A stretch of DNA of 62,236 nt from an uncultured Pseudomonadota bacterium (GCA_902795435.1 CADBLE010000004.1:9365-71600), one strand, 5' to 3'; positions 33,873 to 44,236 are shown, numbered from the stretch's first letter. Made by a program: numbers and translations. The notes: generated from the letters alone by a model not told the origin.

Positions 33873-35069
33873 TTGTATATTAAATTTTCTTTTTATCCAT
33901 CTGCGATATACACTGCGATTATAACGCCCCGGTATAATACATGATGAAAAATGAACAAATTTATGTTTAACTTTTTCCATAAATTTAGAACCATGTTCAG
34001 CGGTATATTCAGCCAATGCCTTTTCGTATTCTTCAAAACCTTTTGTATCTGGTTCTAAATCTTTGTTGGTAATTTTAAATCCGAAATCATTAAAGAAATC
34101 CAACATATATTTATTTATTCCTATTATCTGTGGCGTGCTTGAAAAATGGTCGGTTTTTGTAGTTTCTACAGAACCAAACACAAATACACTATCCAATTTT
34201 TTTGTTTCATTTATCAAATATTGCGCAGAAGCATTATCTTTGTTTAATTTATTTCTTTTAATTTGGATAACTGTTCCACCTGGTTTCATAAATAATGCCA
34301 AATGCAAAGCGGTCCCTGCACAACCGGCCAACACCTTACAATTTCTGACCAAACCAATTTGTTCTTCCAATGGTAAAGTTTCAGGATAAATTATTTTGAA
34401 CCCATTTTTCTTGAATATATTCTGAATTTTTTCTTCACCGTATGTTTTTCTGGAATTTAATTTTTCACGAGAAACATAAATTTTATCAAAAACAGTTTTT
34501 GGTGTTTTTACACTTTTAGCAATTTTATCAAAAATTTTTCCAAATTCTGTGGAAGAATATACCGGTAAATTGTATCCTTGGTCTGGGACATAAACATTTC
34601 TGAAACGTGTTGTTTGTTCCAATATAATTATGTTTTCTTTTTTTACCCCCAACAATTCCAACAGAGAAAACATATACCCAGGAACAGGATTTACAGATTT
34701 ATTATTTATCAAAACATATTTCATATTTTTGTATTTTTTATCCAATGCAACATAGGCACGATTCATATGTTCCAACAAAAAATGCCCAAACGCTTTGTAA
34801 ACATTACCAACAAATACCGCGTCTGCATCAATATAAGGAATATTATCATGATTAAATTTTGGATAAAAATTACCGTTGTTTTTACGAACCTGGGAAGAAG
34901 ATTTTACAAATCTAAATTTTTCATCAAAAACCCCAAAACCGTGCAATTTTTCATTAACTATTATACCATTTGGATATGCACCAACATGAACATCTTTCAT
35001 ATATTGTTGTTTTATTTCTTTGGTGAAATATTTTAGCCATTTTTTATCAGCGTATGTTTTAAGAGTCAT
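33870..35069 (-). CDS. Glycosyltransferase family 61 (DUF563-like)
   Basis: 399 residues, no signal or membrane helix. The GT61 pattern is visible: KAFGHFLLEHMNRAY near 115, KIYVSREKLNSRKTYGEEKIQNIF, then GFKIIYPETLPLEEQIGLVRNCKVLAGCAGTALHLALF, which is the nucleotide-sugar domain ending. It likely adds pentose or hexose residues to a surface glycan. It is the first gene of the 34-40 kb glycan cluster and divergent from the RgpF-like gene. Confidence 0.82.
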   Translation of the reverse strand: MTLKTYADKKWLKYFTKEIKQQYMKDVHVGAYPNGIIVNEKLHGFGVFDEKFRFVKSSSQVRKNNGNFYPKFNHDNIPYIDADAVFVGNVYKAFGHFLLEHMNRAYVALDKKYKNMKYVLINNKSVNPVPGYMFSLLELLGVKKENIIILEQTTRFRNVYVPDQGYNLPVYSSTEFGKIFDKIAKSVKTPKTVFDKIYVSREKLNSRKTYGEEKIQNIFKKNGFKIIYPETLPLEEQIGLVRNCKVLAGCAGTALHLALFMKPGGTVIQIKRNKLNKDNASAQYLINETKKLDSVFVFGSVETTKTDHFSSTPQIIGINKYMLDFFNDFGFKITNKDLEPDTKGFEEYEKALAEYTAEHGSKFMEKVKHKFVHFSSCIIPGRYNRSVYRRWIKRKFNIQ

Positions 35070-35225
35070 AAAAATTTCCTTTCTTTCATAAAAACAAAAA
35101 AGAATTTGTTCTTACGAATTATTCTATCTGGAAAATCTTAAAAAATCAAGTACACCAATAAAAGCATTTATCTTTGTTGCAAATACAATATAAAGTTTGT
35201 ATAGTTAGCATAAGGATAAAAAATT

Positions 35226-36077
35226 ATGGAACACCCCAAACGGTTATTCTTGTTCGCAGGATACAACAAAGGCACATCTGTTGATGATTCTTTGATTTTG
35301 TATGTATCCGAATTATCAAAACATGGTGATGTTATTGTCTGTATGGATAATGACTTGAAATTACGGGATTTATCCCCGCTGAAAAAATACACAATTCACA
35401 CAATGGCAAAACGTCACGGCGAATACGATTTTGGTTCATATAAACGTGCATACGAATATGCAGACGAACATAAATTATTATCAAAATACGATTATGTGTA
35501 TTTGGTAAATGATTCTGTATTCGGGCCATTATTTGATATATCAGATACATTAAACAAAATTGAATCTCTGGATACAGATGCGGGCGGATTGGTTGTTGCA
35601 AAACATAAAACTCATTCTTATATGGAATCTTGGTTTGTCAGATTAAATAAAAAAATTGCGACATCAAATTGGTTCAAAAAATTCATTATGTCTGTAACCA
35701 AACAACCAAGCAAGGCACAAATCACAATAAAATATGAACATGGTCTGTCTAATCTGATACACGAACACAAATGTTCATGGTCTGGGCTTTATAGTTTTCA
35801 TGGTCGTTTCACATATAATAATCCAAAATATTTATTTAAGCACGGTTGCCCTTTTGTAAAAAAAGCATGTTTTACACGACACAATGGTGCGTCTGGAAAC
35901 CAGATTAAATATATTTTGAATCATTGTCAGATGCGTGTTCAATTACCAATTATATCAACCGCAAATAAATTATACGGCAACGAATATATGAATTGGTTTT
36001 TAACATATAACCCAATAAAAATAGTTCTAAGAAAAATCAAATACGCTTTACAAAAAATAATAAATGGTGGGATATGA
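35226..36077 (+). CDS. Rhamnan-synthesis-F-like glycosyltransferase
   Basis: 283 residues. LFLFAGYNKGTSVDDSLILYVSELSKHGDVIVCMDN, then RHGEYDFGSYKRAYEY and YVYLVNDSVFGPL match the RgpF (PF05045) fold, including the DFGSYK and NDS motifs. The C-terminus ends in a basic helix. It probably acts on a capsule- or O-antigen-like chain. Its stop overlaps the next start by 4 bp (ATGA). Confidence 0.8.
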   Translation: MEHPKRLFLFAGYNKGTSVDDSLILYVSELSKHGDVIVCMDNDLKLRDLSPLKKYTIHTMAKRHGEYDFGSYKRAYEYADEHKLLSKYDYVYLVNDSVFGPLFDISDTLNKIESLDTDAGGLVVAKHKTHSYMESWFVRLNKKIATSNWFKKFIMSVTKQPSKAQITIKYEHGLSNLIHEHKCSWSGLYSFHGRFTYNNPKYLFKHGCPFVKKACFTRHNGASGNQIKYILNHCQMRVQLPIISTANKLYGNEYMNWFLTYNPIKIVLRKIKYALQKIINGGI

Positions 36078-36910
36078 AAAATAATAAAAGAATTGCTGCA
36101 ATAACTATGGCACGTGATGATGAATTTTTCTTGTCGCGTTGGATTGCATATTATGGCAAACAATTTGGAACTGAAAATTTATATATTTTATTGGACGGTG
36201 TTGATCAAAACATTCCTGAAAATGCCGGCAATGCACATATAACAAAATTACCACATGAAAATTTGTCCCGCGTGGCTGGTGATAAATACAGAATCAAAAA
36301 ATTGTCTGAATTGGCAAACGAATTATTGAAAACTTATGACATAGTTATCGGTTGTGATGTTGATGAATTTTTAATTATTGACCCTAAAAATCACACAACA
36401 TTATCAAAATATTTATCAAATAAAAAAATAAACACTACCCTGTCTGGATTGGGTTTGGATGTCGGACAACATTTATATTGCGAAGCAATGCTGGATAAAC
36501 ACGCACCTTTCTTGGAACAACGTGAATACGCCCTGTTATCCACCAGATACACAAAACCAGTTGTTATAAATCGTGCGGTTTCATGGGGTTCTGGATTCCA
36601 CAGCATAAAAAATCACAATTTCCACATAGATAAAAATTTATATTTACTTCATTTTGGTTCTGTGGATATGGACATGTTGGAACAAAAGGCAAAACACCGT
36701 GGTGCCGATTGGTTGAAACATCTGAAACGTCGGGGAAACGGCACAATAAATGCCGTTACTCGCAAAACAGCACACGGTGAAAAATGGCTAAAAATTGCCC
36801 GCATATTACAAACATATTTTCGTCCAATATATTCATGGCGTAAACCTGCGATGTGCGGATTAAAAATCGTTATCAAAATACCAACCAGATTCAAAAAATC
36901 AGGAATATAA
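36074..36910 (+). CDS. GT-A type glycosyltransferase (family 2/92-like)
   Basis: 278 residues. IAAITMARDDEFFLSRWIAYYGKQFG is the opening of the 'Glyco_tranf_2_4' family, and the metal motif is GCDVDEFL near 100. Later HFGSVDMDMLEQKAKHRG is also typical. Acceptor and donor are unknown. Coupled to genes on both sides. Confidence 0.78.
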   Translation: MKNNKRIAAITMARDDEFFLSRWIAYYGKQFGTENLYILLDGVDQNIPENAGNAHITKLPHENLSRVAGDKYRIKKLSELANELLKTYDIVIGCDVDEFLIIDPKNHTTLSKYLSNKKINTTLSGLGLDVGQHLYCEAMLDKHAPFLEQREYALLSTRYTKPVVINRAVSWGSGFHSIKNHNFHIDKNLYLLHFGSVDMDMLEQKAKHRGADWLKHLKRRGNGTINAVTRKTAHGEKWLKIARILQTYFRPIYSWRKPAMCGLKIVIKIPTRFKKSGI

Positions 36911-36913
36911 GAA

Positions 36914-37915
36914 ATGAAAGACGACAAAATAGATATTGTTTATTTATGGGTTGACGGTTCCGATAAAAAATGGCGCGATGAAAAAGATAAATGGTTGCAA
37001 AAAATAACCGGTCGTGTTCCGATGGCACGTGATTCTGTGGCAACCGAACGGTTTCGCGATAATTGTGAATTAATGTATTCATTGCGCTCTGTCGCAGAAT
37101 GTGTCCCATGGGTAAATCATATTTATATTATTACTGGGTTTAACCAGGTTCCAAAATGGTTAAACACAAAAAACAAAAGAATCAGTATAGTCCAAGATTC
37201 AAATATTATGCCAGCAGAAGCCCTGCCTACTTTCAATTCCGCATCAATTGAAAAATGTATTGCAAATATTCCTGGTCTGTCTGAACGATTTTTACTAATG
37301 AACGATGATATGTTTTTTAATAAACATTTATGTTCATCGTATTTTTATGATTCACGCGGACGTGCATTATATCGCTACTCTTCTTCGCATAAATTCACAC
37401 CAAATGAATTGAAAACAAAATCCGCATACGAACAACAAATATTTATGGCACAAAACGCTATATCAAATCTGTTTGGTAAAAATATGTTTAAATATTCTTC
37501 AAGTCATGGTATTGACCCATATATTAAATCATCAATCCAAGAATGTTTAAAAGAACCAGCCCTGGCTGATAATTTCAAAAAACAAATTTGCAATAAATTC
37601 AGAACATGCGATGAATACCAGCGTATAATATTTAATTATTATGATTATGTGACGGGACGTGCCGTTTTTCAGCATGCACACGCAAAAAAATATGGCCGTC
37701 ATAAAATATTAAATACAATATATAATTTGATTCACTTTTTTGAAATACAAAATTCAAATGTATATGTTTCCAATGTTATCGACAAAGAACAAATACTTTT
37801 GTCCGCACCAACTTTTTGTATAAATGACGGACCGGAAAACGACAACGATATATTACGCAAAAATCGTGAATTTCTGGAAAACCGTTTTCCAAATAAATCT
37901 GAATTTGAAAAATAA
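36914..37915 (+). CDS. Stealth-family sugar-phosphate transferase
   Basis: 333 residues. All four Stealth regions are visible: CR1 IDIVYLWVDGSD (7-18), CR2 RFRDNCELMYSLRSVAEC, CR3 ERFLLMNDDMFFNKH, CR4 FCINDGPEND near 304. The family joins hexose-1-phosphates through phosphodiester bonds in capsules (as in CpsY or GlcNAc-1-P transferases). Cytosolic by sequence. The polymer would therefore contain sugar-phosphate links; inference. Confidence 0.9.
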   Translation: MKDDKIDIVYLWVDGSDKKWRDEKDKWLQKITGRVPMARDSVATERFRDNCELMYSLRSVAECVPWVNHIYIITGFNQVPKWLNTKNKRISIVQDSNIMPAEALPTFNSASIEKCIANIPGLSERFLLMNDDMFFNKHLCSSYFYDSRGRALYRYSSSHKFTPNELKTKSAYEQQIFMAQNAISNLFGKNMFKYSSSHGIDPYIKSSIQECLKEPALADNFKKQICNKFRTCDEYQRIIFNYYDYVTGRAVFQHAHAKKYGRHKILNTIYNLIHFFEIQNSNVYVSNVIDKEQILLSAPTFCINDGPENDNDILRKNREFLENRFPNKSEFEK

Positions 37916-37924
37916 TTAAAAAAA

Positions 37925-37958
37925 TAACAAGTGCGATTTTTTCAATCGCACTTGTTTT
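37925..37958. terminator. Bidirectional terminator between Stealth and GT2 genes
   Basis: A perfect 13-bp stem (37926-37938 with 37944-37956; arm AACAAGTGCGATT) with a TTTTC loop, Ts after it on the plus strand and A-rich before it. It serves two convergent genes. Confidence 0.9.
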
Positions 37959-38976
37959 ATTCATTTATAAACTTATAAATATTTTCACGCAAATCATACC
38001 ATTCATTTGGAACATCATTAAATATTCCCATATCACGCATTTCTGTAAATTCATCACGTGCAGATTTTATTTCTTCATCTGTTTTCAGATATTTCAATTT
38101 ACGGAACGCCCAATTTACAAAGAACCACATAAATTGAGATTGCCATTTTTTCATCTGGTCATCTGTTGCATTTTCAACATACAATGAATATGCAGATTTT
38201 ATTCCTGTGCATAAACTTTTCATAATGCGCAATTGTTTTGCAGATAAAACAATTCCGCCAAAATTAGGAATATAATAATACAATGGCAACGGAACAACCG
38301 TTATACGTGGTTGTTTCAACATAATTTCAGACCACCATGGAAAATCTTCAAATAATATTCCTTTGATAAAAGGTGAATCTTTTATCAAATCTTTTTTATA
38401 CAAATTTTTCCAAACCTGACAATGTTTAACCAACCATTTGCGATTTGGATTAAATTTATTATGTGTGCGTTCGGTTGCAAAATCAAAGACATCATCACTT
38501 GTTCGTGTTTTTATTTTTTCAATGTTATATCTCTTTTTAATTCCAAATGGTACAACATTATCTGTATCCAAATGCAAAACATGACGAACCATCAATTGCG
38601 GACGATAAAATCTGTCGTATTGAAAAGAAACAATATCAGATTTATTTTCTATTGCTGTTTTATATGCAATTTCCATTGTTTGCGGATGAATAAAATCATC
38701 ACTGTCCAGATACATAATATATTTACCCTTGGCATACGGCATACCATAATTTCTTGCATCAGACAGACCACCGTTTTCTTTGTGAACAACAACAAATCTT
38801 TTATCTTTTTTTGCATAACTTTCGGCAATTTCGCCAGATTTATCTGGGCTGCCATCATCTACACAGATTGCCTGCCAATTTTGGAATGTTTGATTTTTAA
38901 CACTGTCTAAACAACGGCGCAGATATTTTTCAACACCCCACATTGGAATAATTATAGATATTTCTGGTTTCGTCAT
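37957..38976 (-). CDS. Glycosyltransferase family 2
   Basis: 339 residues. ISIIIPMWGVEKYLRRCLDSV opens the GT-A fold, with VDDGSPDKS (about 40), NGGLSDARNYG and MYLDSDDFI (DxD near 93). The second half (about 200-339) is a helical extension found in GT2 members that decorate surface polymers. Downstream of the OCH1-like gene by 12 bp on the same strand. Confidence 0.92.
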   Translation of the reverse strand: MTKPEISIIIPMWGVEKYLRRCLDSVKNQTFQNWQAICVDDGSPDKSGEIAESYAKKDKRFVVVHKENGGLSDARNYGMPYAKGKYIMYLDSDDFIHPQTMEIAYKTAIENKSDIVSFQYDRFYRPQLMVRHVLHLDTDNVVPFGIKKRYNIEKIKTRTSDDVFDFATERTHNKFNPNRKWLVKHCQVWKNLYKKDLIKDSPFIKGILFEDFPWWSEIMLKQPRITVVPLPLYYYIPNFGGIVLSAKQLRIMKSLCTGIKSAYSLYVENATDDQMKKWQSQFMWFFVNWAFRKLKYLKTDEEIKSARDEFTEMRDMGIFNDVPNEWYDLRENIYKFINE

Positions 38977-38988
38977 AATAAACCCTTT

Positions 38989-39876
38989 TTACATTTTTGT
39001 TATTGCTTCTGCAAATGTTCCCGGTAATGGTGCATCTGCATACGCACATTTTTGGAAGAACGCATCTTTGGTCAATTTCTTGAACAATTTTTCATCATAC
39101 GGTTTGTGTTTATAAACATGCCACAATGCGTGTGTTGGATCTTGGTCAATGTGAGGCATTTGTTCAAAATATTTTTTTGCCCTGTCATCATTCATAACCA
39201 AAGTCTTGAATAATAATTGGTGCATAAAATAATCAAAACTGTGATTTTCATGCATCCAATAATCAAGAATCATTGCACGCCATGCCGCTAATAGAAAAGC
39301 CCCCTTTCTCGCACGGATAAAACAATTTTGCATATAAGAATATTTTTGACCAACATTACCAACCATATAAACAAAGAAATCTAAATCTATTATCCATTGT
39401 GGAATTGGTTGTGTTAAAAAAGCCGTAGAATCAAGCCAAATTCCACCATGTTCATAAAGCAATTCAACACGAACAATATCTGCAAAATGTGCACGTCTTA
39501 TTTTTCCAGCACGATATTTTTCTATGATTTCTTTTGGTAAATTTACGTATTGTTCAAAATTGTTATCATCCAATATAACTAATTCTTGTTTACAATGGCG
39601 ACGAATACTGCGATAGCAAGCCTTGACCAATGCTGGTGCTTTTTCTTCGCCTTGTTGCCACATAGTCCATATTTTTTCATTTTCATCATCTTTGATGATT
39701 GGCATTTCTTTTACCTGATTTACTGACGGTAAATATCTCTTAAAATATTTAACAGCAACTTCGGAAAAAACATCACATCTTTTTTCACTTCTGATTGCAC
39801 GTGGTCTCCAAAACCAATTTAATATATGTGCCCTTACTACTATTTGTGTTAAAGCCCATGCACGCGATATATTCAT
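38989..39876 (-). CDS. OCH1-like / capsular polysaccharide glycosyltransferase
   Basis: 295 residues. KIWTMWQQGEEKAPALVKACYRSI and RAHFADIVRVELLYEHGGIWLDSTAFL are the signatures of PF04488/PF05704 enzymes (GGIWLD carries the DxD-type motif). It probably transfers a hexose during capsule or LPS outer-core synthesis. First of a two-gene minus-strand unit after recA. Confidence 0.85.
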   Translation of the reverse strand: MNISRAWALTQIVVRAHILNWFWRPRAIRSEKRCDVFSEVAVKYFKRYLPSVNQVKEMPIIKDDENEKIWTMWQQGEEKAPALVKACYRSIRRHCKQELVILDDNNFEQYVNLPKEIIEKYRAGKIRRAHFADIVRVELLYEHGGIWLDSTAFLTQPIPQWIIDLDFFVYMVGNVGQKYSYMQNCFIRARKGAFLLAAWRAMILDYWMHENHSFDYFMHQLLFKTLVMNDDRAKKYFEQMPHIDQDPTHALWHVYKHKPYDEKLFKKLTKDAFFQKCAYADAPLPGTFAEAITKM

Positions 39877-39908
39877 TTGATTTCTCCAATGTTTTACAAA
39901 GTGAATTC

Positions 39909-39943
39909 GGGCGGCAAAAATCTGCCGCCCAATATTTTTTTAT
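39909..39943. terminator. Hairpin between recA and the glycan gene
   Basis: 8-bp stem GGGCGGCA/TGCCGCCC (39909-39930). T tract AATATTTTTTTATT follows on the plus strand; on the minus strand, the direction of recA, there is no clear U tract. It may be a weak or processed 3' end of recA rather than a full terminator. Confidence 0.5.
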
Positions 39944-41013
39944 TCTTCAACAACACCTTCGTCATCTTCATCAGATGGACCGGTTGTCATTTCTTCGGCA
40001 ATACCACTTGCCTTTGCCATGATTTTATCAAGCAATTCTTTTTGTGCATCTTCATGGTCTTTCAACCATTGACGCGCGTTTGCTTCACCCTGGCCTATTC
40101 TTTCGTTGTTATAAGAATAGAAAGAACCCGCTTTTTCAATCAAATTATATTTAACGCCCATATCCAAGATTTCGCTGATTCTTGAAATACCTTCGCCATA
40201 CATAATTTTGAAATCAACAGTTCTGAAAGGTGGTGCAACTTTGTTTTTAACAATTTTAACACGTGTTTCATTACCGATAACATTTTCTTTATCTTTGATA
40301 GCACCAGTTCTGCGAATATCCAAACGAACAGAAGCATAGAATTTCAATGCATTACCACCAGATGTTGTTTCTGGACTGCCAAACATAACACCTATTTTCA
40401 TACGAATCTGGTTAATAAAGATAAGCAATGTGTTACTGCGTGATACAGAACCAGCCAACTTTTTCAATGATTGAGACATTAATCTTGCAGTTGTTCCCAT
40501 ATATGTATCACCAATGTTGCCTTCTAATTCTGCCTTTGGTACCAATGCCGCCACAGAATCAACGACAACAACATCAACCGCACCAGATTTAATCAATGTA
40601 TCTGCGATTTCCAATGCCTGTTCACCAGAATCAGGTTGTGAAATAATCAAATTAGAAACATCTACACCCAATTTTTTAGCATAACTTGGGTCCAATGCGT
40701 TTTCAGCATCAATATATGCACATGTGCCACCTTTCTTTTGAGATTCAGCAACCGCATGCAATGCCAATGTTGTTTTACCAGAAGATTCTGGTCCATAAAT
40801 TTCAACAATTCTGCCCTTTGGATAACCGCCGATACCCAATGCGATATCCAATCCCAAAGACCCAGATGAAATTGCTTCTATATTTTGTTGTGAACCATCA
40901 CCCATTTTCATGATGGCTTCTTTACCAAATTGTTTTTGGATTTGTGCCAGTGCCGATTCCAATGCAGGATTTTTTACAGCAACTGTTTCTTTTATTGCTT
41001 CTTTCTTAGCCAT
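39940..41013 (-). CDS. recA: Recombinase RecA
   Basis: 357 residues. Walker [10 protein letters not shown] (74-82), Walker [11 protein letters not shown], loop L1/L2 region [22 protein letters not shown], acidic C-terminus ([10 protein letters not shown]). Filament former for homologous recombination and SOS. The 67-bp upstream gap contains no GTTC-N7-GTTC word, the LexA site of most Alphaproteobacteria. Confidence 0.97.
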   Translation of the reverse strand: MAKKEAIKETVAVKNPALESALAQIQKQFGKEAIMKMGDGSQQNIEAISSGSLGLDIALGIGGYPKGRIVEIYGPESSGKTTLALHAVAESQKKGGTCAYIDAENALDPSYAKKLGVDVSNLIISQPDSGEQALEIADTLIKSGAVDVVVVDSVAALVPKAELEGNIGDTYMGTTARLMSQSLKKLAGSVSRSNTLLIFINQIRMKIGVMFGSPETTSGGNALKFYASVRLDIRRTGAIKDKENVIGNETRVKIVKNKVAPPFRTVDFKIMYGEGISRISEILDMGVKYNLIEKAGSFYSYNNERIGQGEANARQWLKDHEDAQKELLDKIMAKASGIAEEMTTGPSDEDDEGVVEE

Positions 41014-41080
41014 TTTTTCCCCTTGTTTTTTATACCCAAATCATACTAAGAAATTTGTTACAACGCAAGGTGTATTTCAA

Positions 41081-42292
41081 TTACTTTTTTGACCATAAAA
41101 CAATTGTTGACAACACCGCCATAACAAATGTTATCAACCACACCGCAGATGTAGAATTAAACAAAGTTATACAAATTGTTCCAAATATTGGTGCAACAAC
41201 ACTTGGGAAATTTACACTGGTTCTGAAAAAGCCATAATATTTTGATTGCTCTTTCTTTGGCATAACGTTGAAAAATAACAAATCATGACTTGATTCCATC
41301 AAAGCACCCGATATTTGCCATAACACAAATATAGCCAATAATGCATAACTAGACGCAAATGTTGCAATCAAAGAAAACACCGCAAAAGATACAAAACCAA
41401 TTGTCAACCAGAACCTTGCACCATATTTTTTTATATATGGCCCAATGAATAATTCTGAGATGATATAAGGTAATATTCCAAGCGATAAAATCATACCCAA
41501 TGTTTCATTTGTAAAACCATTTTCTATAACAATAATTGGAACATATAATAATCGCATAGAACGTAATGCAAAAAATCCAAAATTCACAACGTATGCACGC
41601 AACATACCAGATTTTCTGAAAAACGATACAGAACTGATTTTTAATGCACGCAATGTTTTTCTAAAATTCACACGTTTAACAACTTTGTCTTGTTGAACAA
41701 TTCCAAAATGCTTGAAGAACAAAAGCCCAGATAAATAAACTAATCCGGCTGCAAAAAATGGCATTCTGTAATCGCCAGAAAACAGACCAACAACCCACAT
41801 TGCAAACATTGGCGCAATAATAGAACCTATATTCGCCCACAAATGTAATCGTGCGTTTAATTTTTCCATACCAATACCCTTGGAAAATTCAGATATAAAT
41901 AAAGGCAATAAAATTCCATTTATGGTCAATGCAATATTTACTAAATAATCAAGGACTATAAAAGTTGATGGTTTAACAGAAAAACTCATCATCACATAAC
42001 CCAAACCCAATGTGGACATTGTGATATACAGCAATTTTGATTTTGTGAAAAAATTAAAAACTTCTGATGAAAAAATTCCAACAACAACTGCGAACAACGC
42101 ATAAACCGCGGCATAAACACCAACCGCCGCAGATGCCATTTCTTCATTCAAAAATTCTTTGAATATTCCCAATAAAACCAGCGAATACACAGCATTGACA
42201 ACAGCGCCCGCAAACCCTGTAAATAACCCAAGATTTGCAAACGAATATCCTGTTACATTTTTATTTATAGAAAGATATTTTTCTGCTCTCAT
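41081..42292 (-). CDS. Major facilitator superfamily transporter
   Basis: 403 residues from ATG 42292 (AGGGA upstream; an earlier in-frame Met at 42376 would overlap ruvC). About twelve helices with a central basic cytoplasmic loop (KVVKRVNFRKTLRALKISS). Substrate cannot be predicted. It lies between ruvC and recA on the same strand. Confidence 0.8.
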   Translation of the reverse strand: MRAEKYLSINKNVTGYSFANLGLFTGFAGAVVNAVYSLVLLGIFKEFLNEEMASAAVGVYAAVYALFAVVVGIFSSEVFNFFTKSKLLYITMSTLGLGYVMMSFSVKPSTFIVLDYLVNIALTINGILLPLFISEFSKGIGMEKLNARLHLWANIGSIIAPMFAMWVVGLFSGDYRMPFFAAGLVYLSGLLFFKHFGIVQQDKVVKRVNFRKTLRALKISSVSFFRKSGMLRAYVVNFGFFALRSMRLLYVPIIVIENGFTNETLGMILSLGILPYIISELFIGPYIKKYGARFWLTIGFVSFAVFSLIATFASSYALLAIFVLWQISGALMESSHDLLFFNVMPKKEQSKYYGFFRTSVNFPSVVAPIFGTICITLFNSTSAVWLITFVMAVLSTIVLWSKK

Positions 42293-42350
42293 TTTTTCCC
42301 TGTGCCATAAATATAGCACATTTTTATTTTTTATAAATTGTAATTTTTTC

Positions 42351-42827
42351 TTATATGTATCTTGAAGTGTTCGCATGCGTCAAAGCAATCGCAATCGCAT
42401 CACTTTCGTCTGGTGTCTTTGGTTTTGCCGCAGGCAACAAAATAGATAACATTTTATAAATTTGTTCTTTGTCTGCATGCCCCATAGATGTCAGTGCTTT
42501 TTTAACCTTGTTCGGTTCATATTCAAACACCGGTATATTTTTTACCGCAACCGCAGTAATGGCAGACGCACGCGCCTGGCCCAACAACAAAGTTGTTTTT
42601 GCGTTTTTATTTACAAATATAACTTCTATTCCGCATTCGTTTGGTTGAAATTTTTCAATCAATTCAGTTAAATTATTAAATATGAAAGCCAACCTTTCAG
42701 GGAAAGGAATTTTTGTCGGTGGCAATATAACACCACTTGCAACATAGGTACGATTTGACCCTGCAACATCTATGATTGCCCAACCAGTGTGTAAAAGTCC
42801 TGGGTCTATACCCAAAATGCGTTTCAT
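42351..42827 (-). CDS. ruvC: Holliday junction endonuclease RuvC
   Basis: 158 residues. RNase-H fold with GIDPGLLHTG (D7), GIEVIFVNKNAKT (acidic residue near 67) and the DESDAIAIALTHA end with the final acidic pair. It resolves junctions with RuvAB; ruvA is 2.8 kb away on the other strand and ruvB is outside the window. Confidence 0.95.
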   Translation of the reverse strand: MKRILGIDPGLLHTGWAIIDVAGSNRTYVASGVILPPTKIPFPERLAFIFNNLTELIEKFQPNECGIEVIFVNKNAKTTLLLGQARASAITAVAVKNIPVFEYEPNKVKKALTSMGHADKEQIYKMLSILLPAAKPKTPDESDAIAIALTHANTSRYI

Positions 42828-42828
42828 A

Positions 42829-43164
42829 TTATTTCCTGATTGTTATTTTTTCCACCCTGTTTGAACCGTAATAATTATTTATCGAATTTGTAATATCATT
42901 TACCTTATACGATAATTCCAGCGCAAATGCAGGTGATACCGGACGCAACACAATATTAAATTTTTTATTCCGTGTTGTTTTTATTGCAACAACATTTGAT
43001 ATATTTGCAATTTCGTTTCCAACAATATTGCACCAATTTTCACTTAAATCTGCACCATTTACATTATATCCCAATGCCGACATCAAAGAACCAAAAGATG
43101 CCGCCAATGTTTGTGGTCGCGTATTACGTTTCTCAATTTTTTGTTGTTTATCTTGGTTTGACAT
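42829..43164 (-). CDS. DUF721/DciA-like protein
   Basis: 111 residues. ENWCNIVGNEIANISNVVAIK followed by FNIVLRPVSPAFALELSYKVNDITNSINNYYGSNRVEKITIRK is the DUF721 pattern. Family members with this domain (DciA) load the replicative helicase in many bacteria lacking DnaC. It ends 1 bp before ruvC and overlaps the mltA end by 17 bp. Confidence 0.78.
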   Translation of the reverse strand: MSNQDKQQKIEKRNTRPQTLAASFGSLMSALGYNVNGADLSENWCNIVGNEIANISNVVAIKTTRNKKFNIVLRPVSPAFALELSYKVNDITNSINNYYGSNRVEKITIRK

Positions 43165-44236
43165 AAGTATACTCTTTAGGCATCAAAACGAACATTTTAC
43201 CTGTGGCGTGTTGACCGTGTGCTAATTCAAAGGCTTCGTCCCCAACACCAAAGAATATATCAGCACGAACCCAACCTTTGATTGCACCACCTGTATCTTG
43301 TGCAATCATCAAACGATTAAATGCACGACCATCAGATAAAGATGTATTTATATATACAGGCAATCCCAATGTATAGATAGAATCATCAACTGCAATACTT
43401 CTGATTTTTGATATTTTCACACCCATTTTTCCAATAACATCAAAACTGTCTGCAACGCGATAATAAACATAACGTGGGTTATTATCAACCAATTCTTGTG
43501 CCAATGCACGGTGTTCCTTTAAATATGCACGAACCGCCTTCATTGTGTATCCACCTTCTGGACGGATACCGCGTTTTTTCAATTGGGCACCGATTCCATT
43601 AAATGGCAAATCATTGGTAGATGCAACATTTACCTTTACTTTACTGCCATCTTCCAAAATCAAAGTCGCAGAACCCATATCTTGTAAATCAATTGGGTCT
43701 ATCCAATAAATCACACGACCAACACGATTTCTAACCAAATCTTTACTATCTACACCCTTATATTTACGACCATCTGTTGGTGTATCCATAATTGGCACAC
43801 TGCATTTTGCGGTTTGTGTCCGACATGCATGAACAACCGGTGAATAATATCCTGTGAATTTACCACTTTTGTCTGAACCGCTTTCGCCATGAACCTGGTA
43901 TGGTTGGAAATGAGATTCAAACCACGCACGAACTGTTTTTACATCTGCAGACGCACTTGGCATCATATTACATTTTTCACGTAATAATTCTGGGTCTGGG
44001 ATAACAGAACCATGATATTGAATTTTCGCCTTGCATGTATTACGGAACGCTTGCAATGCATATCTGACATCATCATCACGCCAACCTGGTAATGCAGAAT
44101 AAGAAACAGCAACCATATTAGATGGAATTTTAGAATTATTTCCAACATGTGTTGGTGTTGATAAATCACACCCCGCAATTAAAGAACCCATACCTATAAC
44201 AAACGCCAATTGTGTTATTTTATTAAATACAGACAT
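43148..44236 (-). CDS. mltA: Membrane-bound lytic murein transglycosylase A, lipoprotein
   Basis: 362 residues from ATG 44236. Lipobox LIAGC puts the lipidated Cys at 23, followed by Asp. The MltA domain contains KFTGYYSPVV, and the 3D domain IAQDTGGAIKGWVRADIFFGVGDEA holds the catalytic-type Asp. It cleaves glycan strands of peptidoglycan to 1,6-anhydromuropeptides at the inner face of the outer membrane. Confidence 0.93.
   Translation of the reverse strand: MSVFNKITQLAFVIGMGSLIAGCDLSTPTHVGNNSKIPSNMVAVSYSALPGWRDDDVRYALQAFRNTCKAKIQYHGSVIPDPELLREKCNMMPSASADVKTVRAWFESHFQPYQVHGESGSDKSGKFTGYYSPVVHACRTQTAKCSVPIMDTPTDGRKYKGVDSKDLVRNRVGRVIYWIDPIDLQDMGSATLILEDGSKVKVNVASTNDLPFNGIGAQLKKRGIRPEGGYTMKAVRAYLKEHRALAQELVDNNPRYVYYRVADSFDVIGKMGVKISKIRSIAVDDSIYTLGLPVYINTSLSDGRAFNRLMIAQDTGGAIKGWVRADIFFGVGDEAFELAHGQHATGKMFVLMPKEYTYVKPR

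Noticed and set aside
33870..39876. Glycan cluster as a recently acquired island
   Set aside because: Base composition and codon use look like the neighbours, and no integrase, transposase or direct repeats are seen at its ends.
41014..41080. LexA site upstream of recA
   Set aside because: No GTTC-N7-GTTC is present; a different LexA consensus cannot be excluded.
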